Part shown: one piece after another, positions 34,214 to 44,541 of the stretch
Layout: every line of letters starts with the position of its first letter
Position numbering within the stretch: the first letter of the stretch is position 1
Source of the DNA: Mycolicibacterium aubagnense
Lineage (GTDB): Bacteria; Actinomycetota; Actinomycetes; Mycobacteriales; Mycobacteriaceae
DNA length: 64,000 bases
NCBI RefSeq assembly: GCF_010730955.1
Contig: NZ_AP022577.1
Coordinates: 682,001 to 746,000 of the forward strand
Direction: 5' to 3'
Notes under the pieces: generated by a model
What the model saw: only the letters and a program-made list of their open reading frames with translations
What the model was told of the DNA's origin: nothing
Database searches by the model: none
Position numbers and translations under genes: made by a program

Positions 34214-34984
34214 TTAGCAAGCCCGTGCCAGGTTCATCCGATCGAGTCCGCGCACCGGTGCGCCGAAGCCGACGAGAGTGTCCAGCACCCGCTGCGCCCG
34301 ACGCATACCGTCGGCCTCGCCGACGCCGGCCAGCATCGGAACCTGGGTCGCGGCCGCCACCACCGTGGTGCCCACGATGTGCCACATCGCCGACACCGTC
34401 AGGACACCACCGCTCACCTCGAACAGCTTCGCGAACAGTGGATTCAGCGCACGGTGGCACCGATGAGCCAGCCAGGTCGCGAGCGCCTCCTCACCAGGGA
34501 AGGCAACCACACCGTCACCCCGTCGGCGGGTCGCCCGCGCCGCTCGGCCACCGAACACCGGATCATCGGGCAGCACCCGCAGGGTCGGGTCCACGACGCC
34601 GACCCAATCGATGCCACCCTCAGAGTCGAGGTGGACCCACAGGTTCTCCAGGCCCGGATCCCAGGCGCGCGCCTCCAGCGCCAGTAACGGCACCACGCGA
34701 CCGATCACGACATGCGTCAGCATCGCGGCCACCTGCTGGGCGGCGACCGATTCGTTGCCGGTGTCCGCCACTGCGGTGTCGTACATCACCTGCAGCCGCT
34801 CGCCCGTCACAGCTTCGACGAGCGGCCACCAACGGCGACGCGAGATGTCATGCATGACGGCGACGCCGTAGACCCGGGGATCGCTTGGACACAACTCGCG
34901 CAGGCGCCGACTCGACTCGTGCAACGGAAGCACCCGGCGGATGTCCATCGCGGCGATCAAGGGGTCGAACACTGCGGCAGTCAT
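34214..34984 (-). CDS. Iron-regulated protein, possibly ferric-siderophore reductase-like
   Basis: 256 residues from ATG 34984, with AAGGA seven bases upstream. It resembles the general plan of FhuF/iron-reductase proteins (a helical N-half with VAAMLTHVVIGRVVPLLALEARAWD and a C-half with LFAKLFEVSGGVLTVSAMWHIVGTT) but the C-terminal cysteine cluster of FhuF is missing: only one Cys remains, at the very end (ARAC). The strongest evidence for an iron role is the near-perfect IdeR box just upstream. Reductase activity is therefore uncertain; a siderophore-binding or chaperone role is possible. Confidence 0.6.
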   Translation of the reverse strand: MTAAVFDPLIAAMDIRRVLPLHESSRRLRELCPSDPRVYGVAVMHDISRRRWWPLVEAVTGERLQVMYDTAVADTGNESVAAQQVAAMLTHVVIGRVVPLLALEARAWDPGLENLWVHLDSEGGIDWVGVVDPTLRVLPDDPVFGGRAARATRRRGDGVVAFPGEEALATWLAHRCHRALNPLFAKLFEVSGGVLTVSAMWHIVGTTVVAAATQVPMLAGVGEADGMRRAQRVLDTLVGFGAPVRGLDRMNLARAC

Positions 34985-34999
34985 GTACACATCCTTAAG

Positions 35000-35018
35000 T
35001 TAGGTTAGCCTTACTATA
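35000..35018 (-). promoter_or_regulatory. IdeR iron box
   Basis: TTAGGTTAGCCTTACTATA (written on the plus strand) matches 17 of 19 positions of the IdeR consensus TwAGGTwAGsCTwACCTwA. It lies 16 bases upstream of the ATG of the iron-boxed gene on the minus strand; iron-loaded IdeR should repress it. Confidence 0.85.
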
Positions 35019-35143
35019 GTGACGACCCGCGAGATGTACACCGTTGTGACGGGACTCACAAGCGGCGAAAAAACAGCCCTGACCGGGAACCACGACGGCC
35101 CGCCGGGGCGTTGGGGAGAACATCCGAAATAGATACGACGCAC

Positions 35144-35163
35144 GGTAGTAAATGCGTAGTACC
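35144..35163 (+). promoter_or_regulatory. Candidate BlaI operator
   Basis: Two GTAGTA motifs (35145-35150 and 35156-35161) lie 11 bp apart, one helical turn, inside an imperfect dyad GGTAGTA/TAGTACC, 33 bases before blaI. The mycobacterial BlaI operator is built of TAC/GTA triplets, so autorepression is likely. Confidence 0.55.
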
Positions 35164-35195
35164 CTGGAAACACTGCCGAAAGAGTGAAATAGGAC

Positions 35196-35612
35196 ATGGC
35201 GAAATTGACGCGACTGGGTGAGCTGGAGCGCGAAGTGATGGACCACCTGTGGTCCTCGCGCGAGCCGCAGACCGTGCGTCAGGTGCATGAAGCTCTCGCG
35301 ACGCGCCGGGATCTGGCCTACACCACGATCATGACGGTGCTGCAGCGCCTGGCGAAGAAGAATCTCGTTGTCCAGCACCGCGACGACCGCGCGCACCGCT
35401 ACGCACCGACCCATGGTCGTGACGAGCTGGTCGCCGGGCTGATGGTCGATGCCCTTGACCAGGCCTCGGACTCCGGTAGCCGGGTCGCGGCGCTGGTTCA
35501 TTTCGTCGAACGCGTCGGCGTCGACGAGGCCGACGCGCTGCGCCGCGCCCTCGATGAACTGGAAGCCAAGCATCGAATCCCGCCGGCGACTGGCAATTCC
35601 GGCACCGACTGA
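35196..35612 (+). CDS. blaI: BlaI/MecI-family transcriptional repressor
   Basis: 138 residues, as Rv1846c. The winged helix spans LGELEREVMDHLWSSREPQTVRQVHEAL and AYTTIMTVLQRLAKKNLVVQHRDDRAHRYAPT; the C-terminal helices make the dimer. In M. tuberculosis it represses beta-lactamase and other genes and is released on beta-lactam exposure. The M56 peptidase gene follows 14 bases later, the usual sensor partner. Confidence 0.96.
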   Translation: MAKLTRLGELEREVMDHLWSSREPQTVRQVHEALATRRDLAYTTIMTVLQRLAKKNLVVQHRDDRAHRYAPTHGRDELVAGLMVDALDQASDSGSRVAALVHFVERVGVDEADALRRALDELEAKHRIPPATGNSGTD

Positions 35613-35626
35613 GGGACACTAAGCGC

Positions 35627-36583
35627 GTGTCCGCCCTGGCCTTCTCGCTCGTCGCGCTACTGCTGGTCGGGCCGGTACCCGCCTTGCTGGCGCGCGCATC
35701 GTGGCCACAGCGGGCCCCCCGGGCCGCGATCGTGTTGTGGCAGTCCATCGCCATCGCCGCGGTGCTCTCCGCCTTCAGCGCCGGCATCGCCGTCGCCAGC
35801 AGGCTTTTCGCCCCCGGCCCCGACGGCCGGCCGACCACCACCGCAACCAGCGAGATCAGCGTCATGGGCTGGCCGGTCTGGATCACGCACGTCGCGGTCT
35901 TCGCGCTGACCCTGGTCGTCGGCGCCCGGCTGGCCATCGCCTTCGTCCAGGTCGCCATCGCGACGCGACGCCGGCGCGCACACCACCGCATGATCGTCGA
36001 CCTGCTCGACTGTTCCCGGGACGCCACGCCCGCCCCGCAGGCCCGCCACCTGATCGGCCACGGCCTGCGCATCCTCGACGTGCAACAGCCTCTCGCCTAC
36101 TGCCTGCCCGGCGTCCGCAGCCGCGTGGTGCTCAGTGAAGGGGCACTCAAGCACCTGCACGACAGCGAGATCGCCGCGATCCTCAGCCACGAACACGCAC
36201 ACCTGCGCGCCCGGCACGACCTGGTGCTCGAGATGTTCATCGCCGTCCACGCCGCCTTCCCCCGCTTCGTCCGGAGCGCCAGCGCCCTCGACGCAGTCCG
36301 GCTGCTGATCGAACTGCTCGCCGATGATGCGGCGGTGCGAGCGGCGGGTCCGACGCCGCTGGCCCGCGCCCTGGTGGCCTGCGCGTCCGGGCGGGCGCCG
36401 AAGGGGGCACTCGCTGCCGGCGGTCCCACGACCATCCTGCGGGTACAGCGCCTGGCCGGCGAACCCAACAGCAATTGGCTGGCCGCGGCCGCCTACCTGG
36501 CCGCCGCCTCCGTCCTGGTCGTCCCGACCGTCGCAGTGGCTGTGCCCTGGCTCACTGAGTTGCACCGGTTGTTCTTCTCGTAG
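35627..36583 (+). CDS. M56-family membrane metallopeptidase (BlaR1-like, no sensor domain)
   Basis: 318 residues from GTG 35627, as Rv1845c. About four membrane helices surround a cytosolic zinc-protease domain with the HExxH motif in LSHEHAHLRARHDLVLE and a downstream helix holding the third ligand (ELLADDAAVRA). It probably cleaves BlaI. Unlike staphylococcal BlaR1 it has no C-terminal penicillin-binding sensor, so the signal must come from elsewhere. Followed by gnd after about 100 bases. Confidence 0.92.
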   Translation: MSALAFSLVALLLVGPVPALLARASWPQRAPRAAIVLWQSIAIAAVLSAFSAGIAVASRLFAPGPDGRPTTTATSEISVMGWPVWITHVAVFALTLVVGARLAIAFVQVAIATRRRRAHHRMIVDLLDCSRDATPAPQARHLIGHGLRILDVQQPLAYCLPGVRSRVVLSEGALKHLHDSEIAAILSHEHAHLRARHDLVLEMFIAVHAAFPRFVRSASALDAVRLLIELLADDAAVRAAGPTPLARALVACASGRAPKGALAAGGPTTILRVQRLAGEPNSNWLAAAAYLAAASVLVVPTVAVAVPWLTELHRLFFS

Positions 36584-36686
36584 ACTTTGCGACTGGCACC
36601 ATCAGCATCGGTGGCGGATGACGCCGCACCGGCCTGCGCCGGTCCGAAATGCTTTGCGCCACAACCAAACAACGAAAGGGCCAGCC

Positions 36687-38153
36687 GTGAGCTCGTCGGG
36701 AAACCCGGAATCAACGACCGCTACCGCCCAGATCGGGGTAACCGGCCTGGCCGTGATGGGCTCCAACATCGCCCGTAACTTCGCCCGGCACGGCTACACC
36801 GTCGCCCTGCACAACCGCTCGGTCGCCAAGACCGACGCCCTGATCGCCGAACACGGCACCGAGGGCACCTTCGTGCGCAGCGAGACCATCGCCGAATTCC
36901 TCGACGCCCTGCAAAAGCCGCGCCGGGTGCTGATCATGGTCAAAGCCGGCGACCCCACCGACGCCGTCATCAACGAACTCGCCGACGCCATGGAACCCGG
37001 CGACATCATCATCGACGGCGGCAACGCCCTCTACACCGACACCATCCGCCGCGAGAAAGCCATCCGCGAACGCGGCCTGCACTTCGTCGGCGCCGGCATC
37101 TCCGGCGGCGAAGAAGGCGCCCTCAACGGCCCCTCCATCATGCCCGGCGGGCCCGCCGAGTCCTACACCTCACTCGGCCCGCTGCTCGAAGAAATCTCCG
37201 CCCACGTCGACGGCGTGCCCTGCTGCACCCACATCGGCCCCGACGGCGCCGGCCACTTCGTCAAGATGGTGCACAACGGCATCGAATACTCCGACATGCA
37301 ACTCATCGGCGAGGCCTACCAACTCCTGCGCGACGGCCTCGGCATGACCGCCGGGCAGATCGCCGACGTGTTCGCCGAATGGAACAAAGGCGACCTGGAC
37401 AGCTACCTGGTCGAGATCACCGCCGAGGTGCTGCGCCAGGTCGACGCCACCACCGGCACGCCGCTGGTCGACGTCATCGTCGACGAAGCCGAGCAGAAAG
37501 GCACCGGCCGCTGGACCGTCAAATCCGCCCTCGACCTGGGCATCCCCATCACCGGCATCGCCGAAGCCGTGTTCGCCCGCGCCCTGTCCGGCTCGGTGCC
37601 CCAGCGCCGCGCCACCGTCGGCATGGCCTCGGGCACCCTCGGCGACAAACCCAGCGACGCCACCACGTTCATCGAAGACGTGCGCCAAGCCCTGTACGCC
37701 TCCAAAATCGTCGCCTACGCGCAAGGGTTCAACCAGATCGAGGCCGGCAGCGCCGAATACGGCTGGAACGTCACCCCCGGTGACCTGGCCACCATCTGGC
37801 GCGGCGGCTGCATCATCCGCGCCAAGTTCCTCAACCGGATCAAAGACGCCTTCGACGCCGAACCCGAACTCGCCACCCTGCTGGCCGCACCCTACTTCCG
37901 CACCGCCGTCGAATCAGCCATCGACAGCTGGCGCCGCGTCGTGGTCACCGCCACCGAACTCGGCATCCCCATCCCCGGCTTCGCCTCGTCGCTGTCCTAC
38001 TACGACGCCCTGCGCACCGAACGACTCCCCGCCGCCCTGACCCAAGGCCTGCGCGACTTCTTCGGCGCCCACACCTACGGCCGCACCGACGCCCCCGAAG
38101 GCAAAAAATTCCACACCCTCTGGAGCGGCGACCGCACCGAGGTCGAGGCGTAG
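36687..38153 (+). CDS. gnd: 6-phosphogluconate dehydrogenase, decarboxylating
   Basis: 488 residues from GTG 36687, which follows AAAGGG. NADP-binding motif GVTGLAVMGSNIARNFARHGYTV, substrate motifs GGEEGALNGPSIMPGG and FVKMVHNGIEYSDMQ (catalytic Lys-His/Asn), and the C-terminal SSLSYYDALRTERLPAALTQGLRDFFGAHTY of the long-chain dimeric form. It converts 6-phosphogluconate to ribulose-5-phosphate, making NADPH in the pentose phosphate pathway. Corresponds to gnd1 (Rv1844c). Confidence 0.98.
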   Translation: MSSSGNPESTTATAQIGVTGLAVMGSNIARNFARHGYTVALHNRSVAKTDALIAEHGTEGTFVRSETIAEFLDALQKPRRVLIMVKAGDPTDAVINELADAMEPGDIIIDGGNALYTDTIRREKAIRERGLHFVGAGISGGEEGALNGPSIMPGGPAESYTSLGPLLEEISAHVDGVPCCTHIGPDGAGHFVKMVHNGIEYSDMQLIGEAYQLLRDGLGMTAGQIADVFAEWNKGDLDSYLVEITAEVLRQVDATTGTPLVDVIVDEAEQKGTGRWTVKSALDLGIPITGIAEAVFARALSGSVPQRRATVGMASGTLGDKPSDATTFIEDVRQALYASKIVAYAQGFNQIEAGSAEYGWNVTPGDLATIWRGGCIIRAKFLNRIKDAFDAEPELATLLAAPYFRTAVESAIDSWRRVVVTATELGIPIPGFASSLSYYDALRTERLPAALTQGLRDFFGAHTYGRTDAPEGKKFHTLWSGDRTEVEA

Positions 38154-38161
38154 CCCGTTAG

Positions 38162-39607
<1,446 letters not shown>

Positions 39608-39631
39608 GCAGGTCCACCGAGGCCGACCAGC

Positions 39632-39637
39632 TATTAT
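39632..39637 (+). promoter_or_regulatory. -10 box for the small-ORF/CNNM operon
   Basis: TATTAT is a perfect sigma-A-type -10 hexamer. Transcription would start near 39644 and leave about 60 bases before the small ORF, including a possible stem of GCCGATCG with CGGTCGGC. Confidence 0.55.
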
Positions 39638-39705
39638 TTCCGTACGACCGCCGATCGGATTGGGCATCGGTCGGCCGGCGATATCGATTCAGCGAAAGGG
39701 AGCAC

Positions 39706-39867
39706 GTGCCGCAGGCACCCGTTGGGGCGTTGACCGTCCCGAGCCAGGCGGGAGCGTGCCAAGCCGATCACGCGCTTCCCGAGCCGGGCCCGGAATCGAT
39801 CGACTCCGAACCTCCCAGTAGCCGGCCGGGCCGTCAGCCCGGCGCCCCGAGCGGTGGTGCGCAATGA
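39706..39867 (+). CDS. Proline/acid-rich small protein, translationally coupled leader ORF
   Basis: 53 residues from GTG 39706, with AAAGGGAG at good spacing. Eleven residues are Pro, and the middle reads [14 protein letters not shown], alternating acidic residues and prolines. The stop overlaps the ATG of the first CNNM gene (ATGA). In Salmonella the MgtL leader uses a similar Glu/Pro/Asp/Pro stretch to sense low Mg2+ through ribosome destabilisation; CNNM proteins are linked to Mg2+ transport, so a regulatory leader peptide is a fair hypothesis. No homologue is known to me. Confidence 0.55.
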   Translation: MPQAPVGALTVPSQAGACQADHALPEPGPESIDSEPPSSRPGRQPGAPSGGAQ

Positions 39868-41225
39868 CCACCGCGCTCACCATCGCGAGCCTGGCCGCGT
39901 TCATCCTGCTGACCTTCGGAACGGCGGTCTTCGTCGCCGCCGAGTTTTCGCTGACCGCGCTGGAACGCAGCACGGTCGACGCCAACGCCCGTGACGGCGG
40001 CAGTCGCGACCGCATCATCCGCACCGCGCACCGCAATCTGTCCTTCCAGTTGTCCGGCGCCCAGATCGGCATCTCGATCACCACGCTGATCACCGGTTAC
40101 CTGGCCGAACCCGTGGTGGCGCGGCTCCTACGCGGCCCGTTGCAGGCCGCGGGCCTACCCGAACGGTTCACCGATCCGCTGGCCTTGACCCTCGCTCTGC
40201 TGATCGCCACCTCCGTGTCGATGGTGTTCGGCGAGCTGGTACCCAAGAACCTCGCCGTGGCGCGGCCGCTGCCGACCGCGCGTGCCACCGTGCCGCTTCA
40301 GTGGTTCTTCTCCCTGGTGTTCGCCCCGGTGATCAAGCTGACCAACGGCACCGCCAACTGGGTCCTGCGCCGGCTGGGGGTCGAGCCCGCCGAGGAACTC
40401 CGCTCGGCCCGGTCGGCGCGGGAACTGCTGGCGCTGGTACGCAATTCCGCGGAAAACGGGTCGCTGGACCCGCAGACCGCCGAATTGATCGACCGCTCCC
40501 TGCAGTTCGGCGGCCGCACCGCCGAGGAGCTGATGACGCCGCGGTCCATGATCGAGTCGCTGGAGGTCACCGACACCGTCGCCGACCTCATCGAGACGGC
40601 CATCCGCACCGGCTTCTCACGCTTTCCGATCGTCGCCGGCGACCTCGACGAGACAGTCGGCATCGTGCACGTCAAACAGGTCTTCGGGATCCCTGTCGAG
40701 TTGCGGGCCAGCACTCGGCTGGCACAACTGGCGCGGCCCGTCCCGACGGTGCCGTCGACCCTCGACGGCGACGCGGTGATGACCCAGATCCGGGCCAACG
40801 GTGTCCAGACCGCCCTCGTGGTCGACGAATACGGCGGCACCGCCGGCATGGTCACCGTCGAGGACCTCATCGAAGAGATCGTCGGCGACGTCCGCGATGA
40901 ACACGACGACGCCACCCCCGACGTGGTCGAGGTGCGCGACGGCTGGCTCGTGTCCGGTCTGATGCGGATCGACGAGGTGGACACCGAAACCCCGTTCCGT
41001 GCACCCGAAGGCGACTACGAGACCATCGGCGGCCTGGTGCTCAAGGAGCTCGGCCACATCCCGGACGTCGGCGACACCGTCGTGCTGACCGAGTTCGACC
41101 CGGACAACCCCGAGCTGGACCCCGTGCGCTGGAAGGCCACCGTGATCCGGATGGACGGCCGGCGCATCGACCAGCTCGAGCTCACCCAGCTGGGCTCGGG
41201 CCAGTCGGAGGCCCGCGATGAATGA
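39864..41225 (+). CDS. CNNM/HlyC-CorC-family membrane protein with CBS pair (Rv1842c type)
   Basis: 453 residues. N-terminal DUF21 domain with about four helices ([42 protein letters not shown]), a CBS pair at about 200-335 ([34 protein letters not shown]), and a C-terminal CorC/HlyC domain ending in [22 protein letters not shown] relatives transport or export Mg2+ and bind Mg-ATP in the CBS module; some are labelled haemolysins without evidence. It overlaps the next paralogue by eight bases. Confidence 0.92.
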   Translation: MTTALTIASLAAFILLTFGTAVFVAAEFSLTALERSTVDANARDGGSRDRIIRTAHRNLSFQLSGAQIGISITTLITGYLAEPVVARLLRGPLQAAGLPERFTDPLALTLALLIATSVSMVFGELVPKNLAVARPLPTARATVPLQWFFSLVFAPVIKLTNGTANWVLRRLGVEPAEELRSARSARELLALVRNSAENGSLDPQTAELIDRSLQFGGRTAEELMTPRSMIESLEVTDTVADLIETAIRTGFSRFPIVAGDLDETVGIVHVKQVFGIPVELRASTRLAQLARPVPTVPSTLDGDAVMTQIRANGVQTALVVDEYGGTAGMVTVEDLIEEIVGDVRDEHDDATPDVVEVRDGWLVSGLMRIDEVDTETPFRAPEGDYETIGGLVLKELGHIPDVGDTVVLTEFDPDNPELDPVRWKATVIRMDGRRIDQLELTQLGSGQSEARDE

Positions 41226-42267
41226 CGTCCTCGGGATCCTGCTGACCATGGTGCTGCTGGGTGCCAACGCGTTCTTCGTCAGTGCCGAGTTCGCGCTGAT
41301 CTCGGCGCGGCGCGACCGGCTGCAGGCGCTGGCAGAACAGGGCAAGCGCAGCGCCGTCACCGTCCTGCGCGCCGGTGAGCGGCTGTCGATGATGCTGGCC
41401 GGCGCTCAGCTCGGCATCACCATCTGCTCGATCCTGCTGGGCCGCATCGGCGAACCGGCCGTCGCACATCTGCTCCGTGAACCCTTCGATGCGCTCGGCG
41501 TGCCCGACACCGTGCTGCACACCGCGGCTTTCGCCGTCGCCTTGGTCATCGTGGTGACGATGCACGTGCTGCTGGGCGAGATGGTGCCGAAGAACATCGC
41601 CATCGCCGGGCCGGAGAAGGCCGCGATGCTGCTGATCCCGCCGTACCTGGTCTACATGAGCTTCGCCCGGCCGTTCGTCATCTTCTACAACTGGTGCGCC
41701 AACAGCACGCTGCGGCTGCTCGGGGTGGAACCGAAGGACGAACTCGATGTCACGGTGTCGTCGGTCGAACTGTCCGAGATGCTGACCGAGTCCCTGTCGG
41801 AGGGGTTGCTCGACGCGGAGGAACACGTGCGGCTGACCCGCGCGCTGGACATCCGGACCCGGACGGTCAAGGACGTCGCGATACCGCTGCAGGACATCCG
41901 CGCGGTGCCCATCGCCGCGCCAGGTACCGGTCCCACGGTGGGTGCGGTGGCCGAGGCATTGCGCGACACCGGCTACTCCCGGTTTCCGGTCACCGACGGG
42001 CACAGCGCCTACCTCGGCTACCTGCACATCAAGGATGTGCTGCCGTGCATGGACGACAACGACGCCGTCCTGGACCGGTCTATGGTGCGCCCGCTGCCCA
42101 TGGTCGCCTCGACGCTGCCGGTCGCCGACGCGCTGTCGTGGCTGCGCCGCAACAACAGTCACCTGTCGCTGGTGACCACCGATGGTTACGTCACCGCGAT
42201 GGTGGCGCTGGAGGACCTCGTGGAAGACCTGGTCGGCGTGGTGCGTGACGGCACCCACCGTGTCTGA
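41218..42267 (+). CDS. CNNM-family membrane protein with CBS pair, second paralogue (Rv1841c type)
   Basis: 349 residues. Same DUF21 ([45 protein letters not shown]) and CBS pair as the previous gene, but without the CorC/HlyC C-terminal domain. The two paralogues probably form a heteromeric Mg2+/cation transport unit. The start overlaps the first gene; its stop lies in the loop of a hairpin whose stem holds the next start codon. Confidence 0.92.
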   Translation: MNDVLGILLTMVLLGANAFFVSAEFALISARRDRLQALAEQGKRSAVTVLRAGERLSMMLAGAQLGITICSILLGRIGEPAVAHLLREPFDALGVPDTVLHTAAFAVALVIVVTMHVLLGEMVPKNIAIAGPEKAAMLLIPPYLVYMSFARPFVIFYNWCANSTLRLLGVEPKDELDVTVSSVELSEMLTESLSEGLLDAEEHVRLTRALDIRTRTVKDVAIPLQDIRAVPIAAPGTGPTVGAVAEALRDTGYSRFPVTDGHSAYLGYLHIKDVLPCMDDNDAVLDRSMVRPLPMVASTLPVADALSWLRRNNSHLSLVTTDGYVTAMVALEDLVEDLVGVVRDGTHRV

Positions 42268-42279
42268 GACGGTGGGTGC
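42251..42279 (+). promoter_or_regulatory. Hairpin covering the start codon of the following gene
   Basis: GCACCCACCGT (42251-42261) pairs perfectly with ACGGTGGGTGC (42269-42279). The GTG start of the next gene (42260-42262) lies in the stem and the previous stop (42265-42267) in the loop, so upstream translation would be needed to open it. Confidence 0.75.
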
Positions 42280-43162
42280 GCCGCCCGCGATCCTGGACGA
42301 GAGCGACTGGGCACCGCGCGAACAGCGCTACCTGGACCGCGTCGACGCCTTCCTGGCGCCGCATGAGCGACGGATGCGGGCCGGCGAACCGCACCCGGTG
42401 TGGGACTTCCTGTTCACCTACTACAGCCTCAAGCCGCGTCAGCTGCGGCGCTGGCATCCGGGTTTCGGCCGCGCCCTGACTGGAGCCGGCGCGCTGCGGT
42501 TCACCAACCGGACCGGTTACGGCTGCCGCGGCGGCGCCGTCACCGTGACGGACGATTACCTGGCCGGCCGCCGGGAGACGGTCGCGTTCGTCGCCGACCT
42601 GTTGGCTGCGACGGCGAGCCGCCCGGCCCGGCTGAACTGTTTCGGCCTGCACGAATGGGCCATGGTGTATCGCGCTCCCGAGGTCCGGCACGCCCAGGTG
42701 CCGCTTCGCCTGAGCGCCCGGGACACCGACGCGGTCGTGGAGTCGATGACGCTGCGGTGCACGCATTTCGATGCCTACCGGTTCTTCACGGCGGCGGCCG
42801 TACCGCGCAACGCAGACGCCCTGAGCCGACACGCCCAGTCGGCCACCGAGCAGCCGGGTTGTGTGCACGCAAACATGGACTTGTACAAATGGAGTTACAA
42901 GCTCGGACCTTTGCTGGAGTCGAATCATTTGATGGATTGCCTTGACCTCGCGGCGGACGCACGCGTCCTCGACATGCAGGCCAGCCCGTACGACCTCAGT
43001 GAATACGGCATCGAGCCGATCACCGTCGAGGACCCCGGGGGCCGTGCCGAGTATGTTCGCCGCCAGCAGGACATCGCCAATCTCGCCGGGCCGCTGCGTG
43101 AATCGCTGCTGTCCGCGTGCCTGACGTTGCTGCAACACGACACCGATGGAGGCATGCCGTGA
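42260..43162 (+). CDS. Conserved actinobacterial protein of unknown function
   Basis: 300 residues from GTG 42260. Databases often name relatives 3-methyladenine DNA glycosylase, as I recall, but no HhH-GPD or AAG motif is visible. What can be seen: an N-terminal PHERRMRAGEPHPVWDFLFTYYS, then RRWHPGFG, then LNCFGLHEWAMVYR and LRCTHFDAYRFFT, with many His, Cys and Asp residues that could bind a metal. It sits between Mg-type transport genes and exported hydrolases in a chain of overlapping frames. No function is assigned. Confidence 0.75.
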   Translation: MSETVGAPPAILDESDWAPREQRYLDRVDAFLAPHERRMRAGEPHPVWDFLFTYYSLKPRQLRRWHPGFGRALTGAGALRFTNRTGYGCRGGAVTVTDDYLAGRRETVAFVADLLAATASRPARLNCFGLHEWAMVYRAPEVRHAQVPLRLSARDTDAVVESMTLRCTHFDAYRFFTAAAVPRNADALSRHAQSATEQPGCVHANMDLYKWSYKLGPLLESNHLMDCLDLAADARVLDMQASPYDLSEYGIEPITVEDPGGRAEYVRRQQDIANLAGPLRESLLSACLTLLQHDTDGGMP

Positions 43163-44541
43163 CAGCCGGGACCGCGCTTCGGGCCGCCGCCGCCGCCCTG
43201 GCGGCCGTGGTGAGCATCGCCGGCTGCTCCGGCGACCGGTCCGATCGCAGCACGCAGCGCAGCGGTCAGGTGTTGCCGGGCGACTACAGCGGCGCCGGGC
43301 CCGGCACGCTCGTCGCCGCGCAGCCCCTGACCACCGTCGACCCCGAGTTGGCCGGGCTGACCGCGATCTCGGCGCGCATCACCTACGTCTCCACGTCGGG
43401 CATCAACGACAGTCACCCGAAGGTGACGGGCTCGGTATTCCTGCCCAAGGGCAAGCCGCCCGACGGCGGCTGGCGCATCATCGCGCTGGCCAACCCGGGT
43501 AGCGGCATCCAGTCCGACTGTGCCCCGTCGTCGTCGCCCGGCCTGCTGGGCCTGCTGCCGACAGTGCGGCTCATGGTCGGCGCCGGCTACCTGGTGGCGA
43601 TCACCGACTACCAGGGCATCGGGCTCGACGAGACCTACCACCCGTATCTGGATTCCACGACCGAGGGCTTCAACCTGATCGATCTCGCCCGGGCAACGCG
43701 CAAGCTGGTCTCCGCCGCGTCCACGAACTGGATCGCGGTGGGGACCGGACAGGGTGGTCAGGCGGCCTGGGCGGCCGCCGAGCTGGCCACGGACTATGGC
43801 GGCGGCTTGCGACCGCAAGGGGCGGTCGCCCTGGCTCCGACCGCGGCGCTCGAATGGCTGGCCGACGCCTCCGCTGCCGGGAGCCTGAACCGCGACCAGC
43901 AGCTCATGTTGCAGCAGTACCTGGCCGTCATGCCACAGGCCTACCCCGGCTTCCCCATCGAGGACTACCGGCGCGGCGCGGCCCGCGACCACTGGGCCAC
44001 GCTGTCTGCCTGCCGGGGCCCGGCAGTTGCCGACCGGACCGGCGTGCTGGACTCGCTGGGCCCGCACGACCTGGGCCCGACGACGCCGGCCGCCACCGAC
44101 GCGCTGCGCGGTTACCTGCGTAAGGCGACCTTGCCGCAGGCTCCGGCAGCCGCGCCGATGCTCATCACGCCCGGCCCGCCCGACGGCCTGGTGCCGCCGG
44201 ATCAGACCGCCGCGGCCGTTGAGCGGGCCTGCGCCATGGGTGACGTGATCGACTACGTCCAGCCCGACGAGGCCGACGCCCTGGGCTGGATCACCGACCG
44301 GTTCAACGGCACCCCGGCACCCAACAACTGCGCCGGCGCGACCCCGCCGACGCCGACGCCGACCTCGAGCGCCAGCGCGAAAAGCGACGATTCCGAGGCC
44401 CGGCATTCGAGCCCGGACACCGAAGACGTGACCTCGCCCGCCGTACCGCCCGCGCCCGACACCGAGCAGCCGGCCTCCCATCACGAGCCGCCCCCGCCCC
44501 CGCCCCCGCCGCCGGCGGCGGACCCCGGAGACGCCGGATGA
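43159..44541 (+). CDS. Secreted lipase-like lipoprotein with a changed nucleophile
   Basis: 460 residues from GTG 43159, overlapping the previous stop by four bases. Signal peptide with lipobox SIAGC; then a secretory-lipase fold (LIP family): VTGSVFLPKGKPP, ANPGSGIQSDCAPSSSPG and YLVAITDYQGIG. The nucleophile elbow, normally GxSxG, reads GTGQGG, so the Ser is replaced by Gly near residue 197 and classic lipase catalysis should be lost. The C-terminus is a long Ser/Thr/Pro tail with a polyproline run. A pseudoenzyme or lipid-binding role is likely. Confidence 0.82.
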   Translation: MTAGTALRAAAAALAAVVSIAGCSGDRSDRSTQRSGQVLPGDYSGAGPGTLVAAQPLTTVDPELAGLTAISARITYVSTSGINDSHPKVTGSVFLPKGKPPDGGWRIIALANPGSGIQSDCAPSSSPGLLGLLPTVRLMVGAGYLVAITDYQGIGLDETYHPYLDSTTEGFNLIDLARATRKLVSAASTNWIAVGTGQGGQAAWAAAELATDYGGGLRPQGAVALAPTAALEWLADASAAGSLNRDQQLMLQQYLAVMPQAYPGFPIEDYRRGAARDHWATLSACRGPAVADRTGVLDSLGPHDLGPTTPAATDALRGYLRKATLPQAPAAAPMLITPGPPDGLVPPDQTAAAVERACAMGDVIDYVQPDEADALGWITDRFNGTPAPNNCAGATPPTPTPTSSASAKSDDSEARHSSPDTEDVTSPAVPPAPDTEQPASHHEPPPPPPPPPAADPGDAG

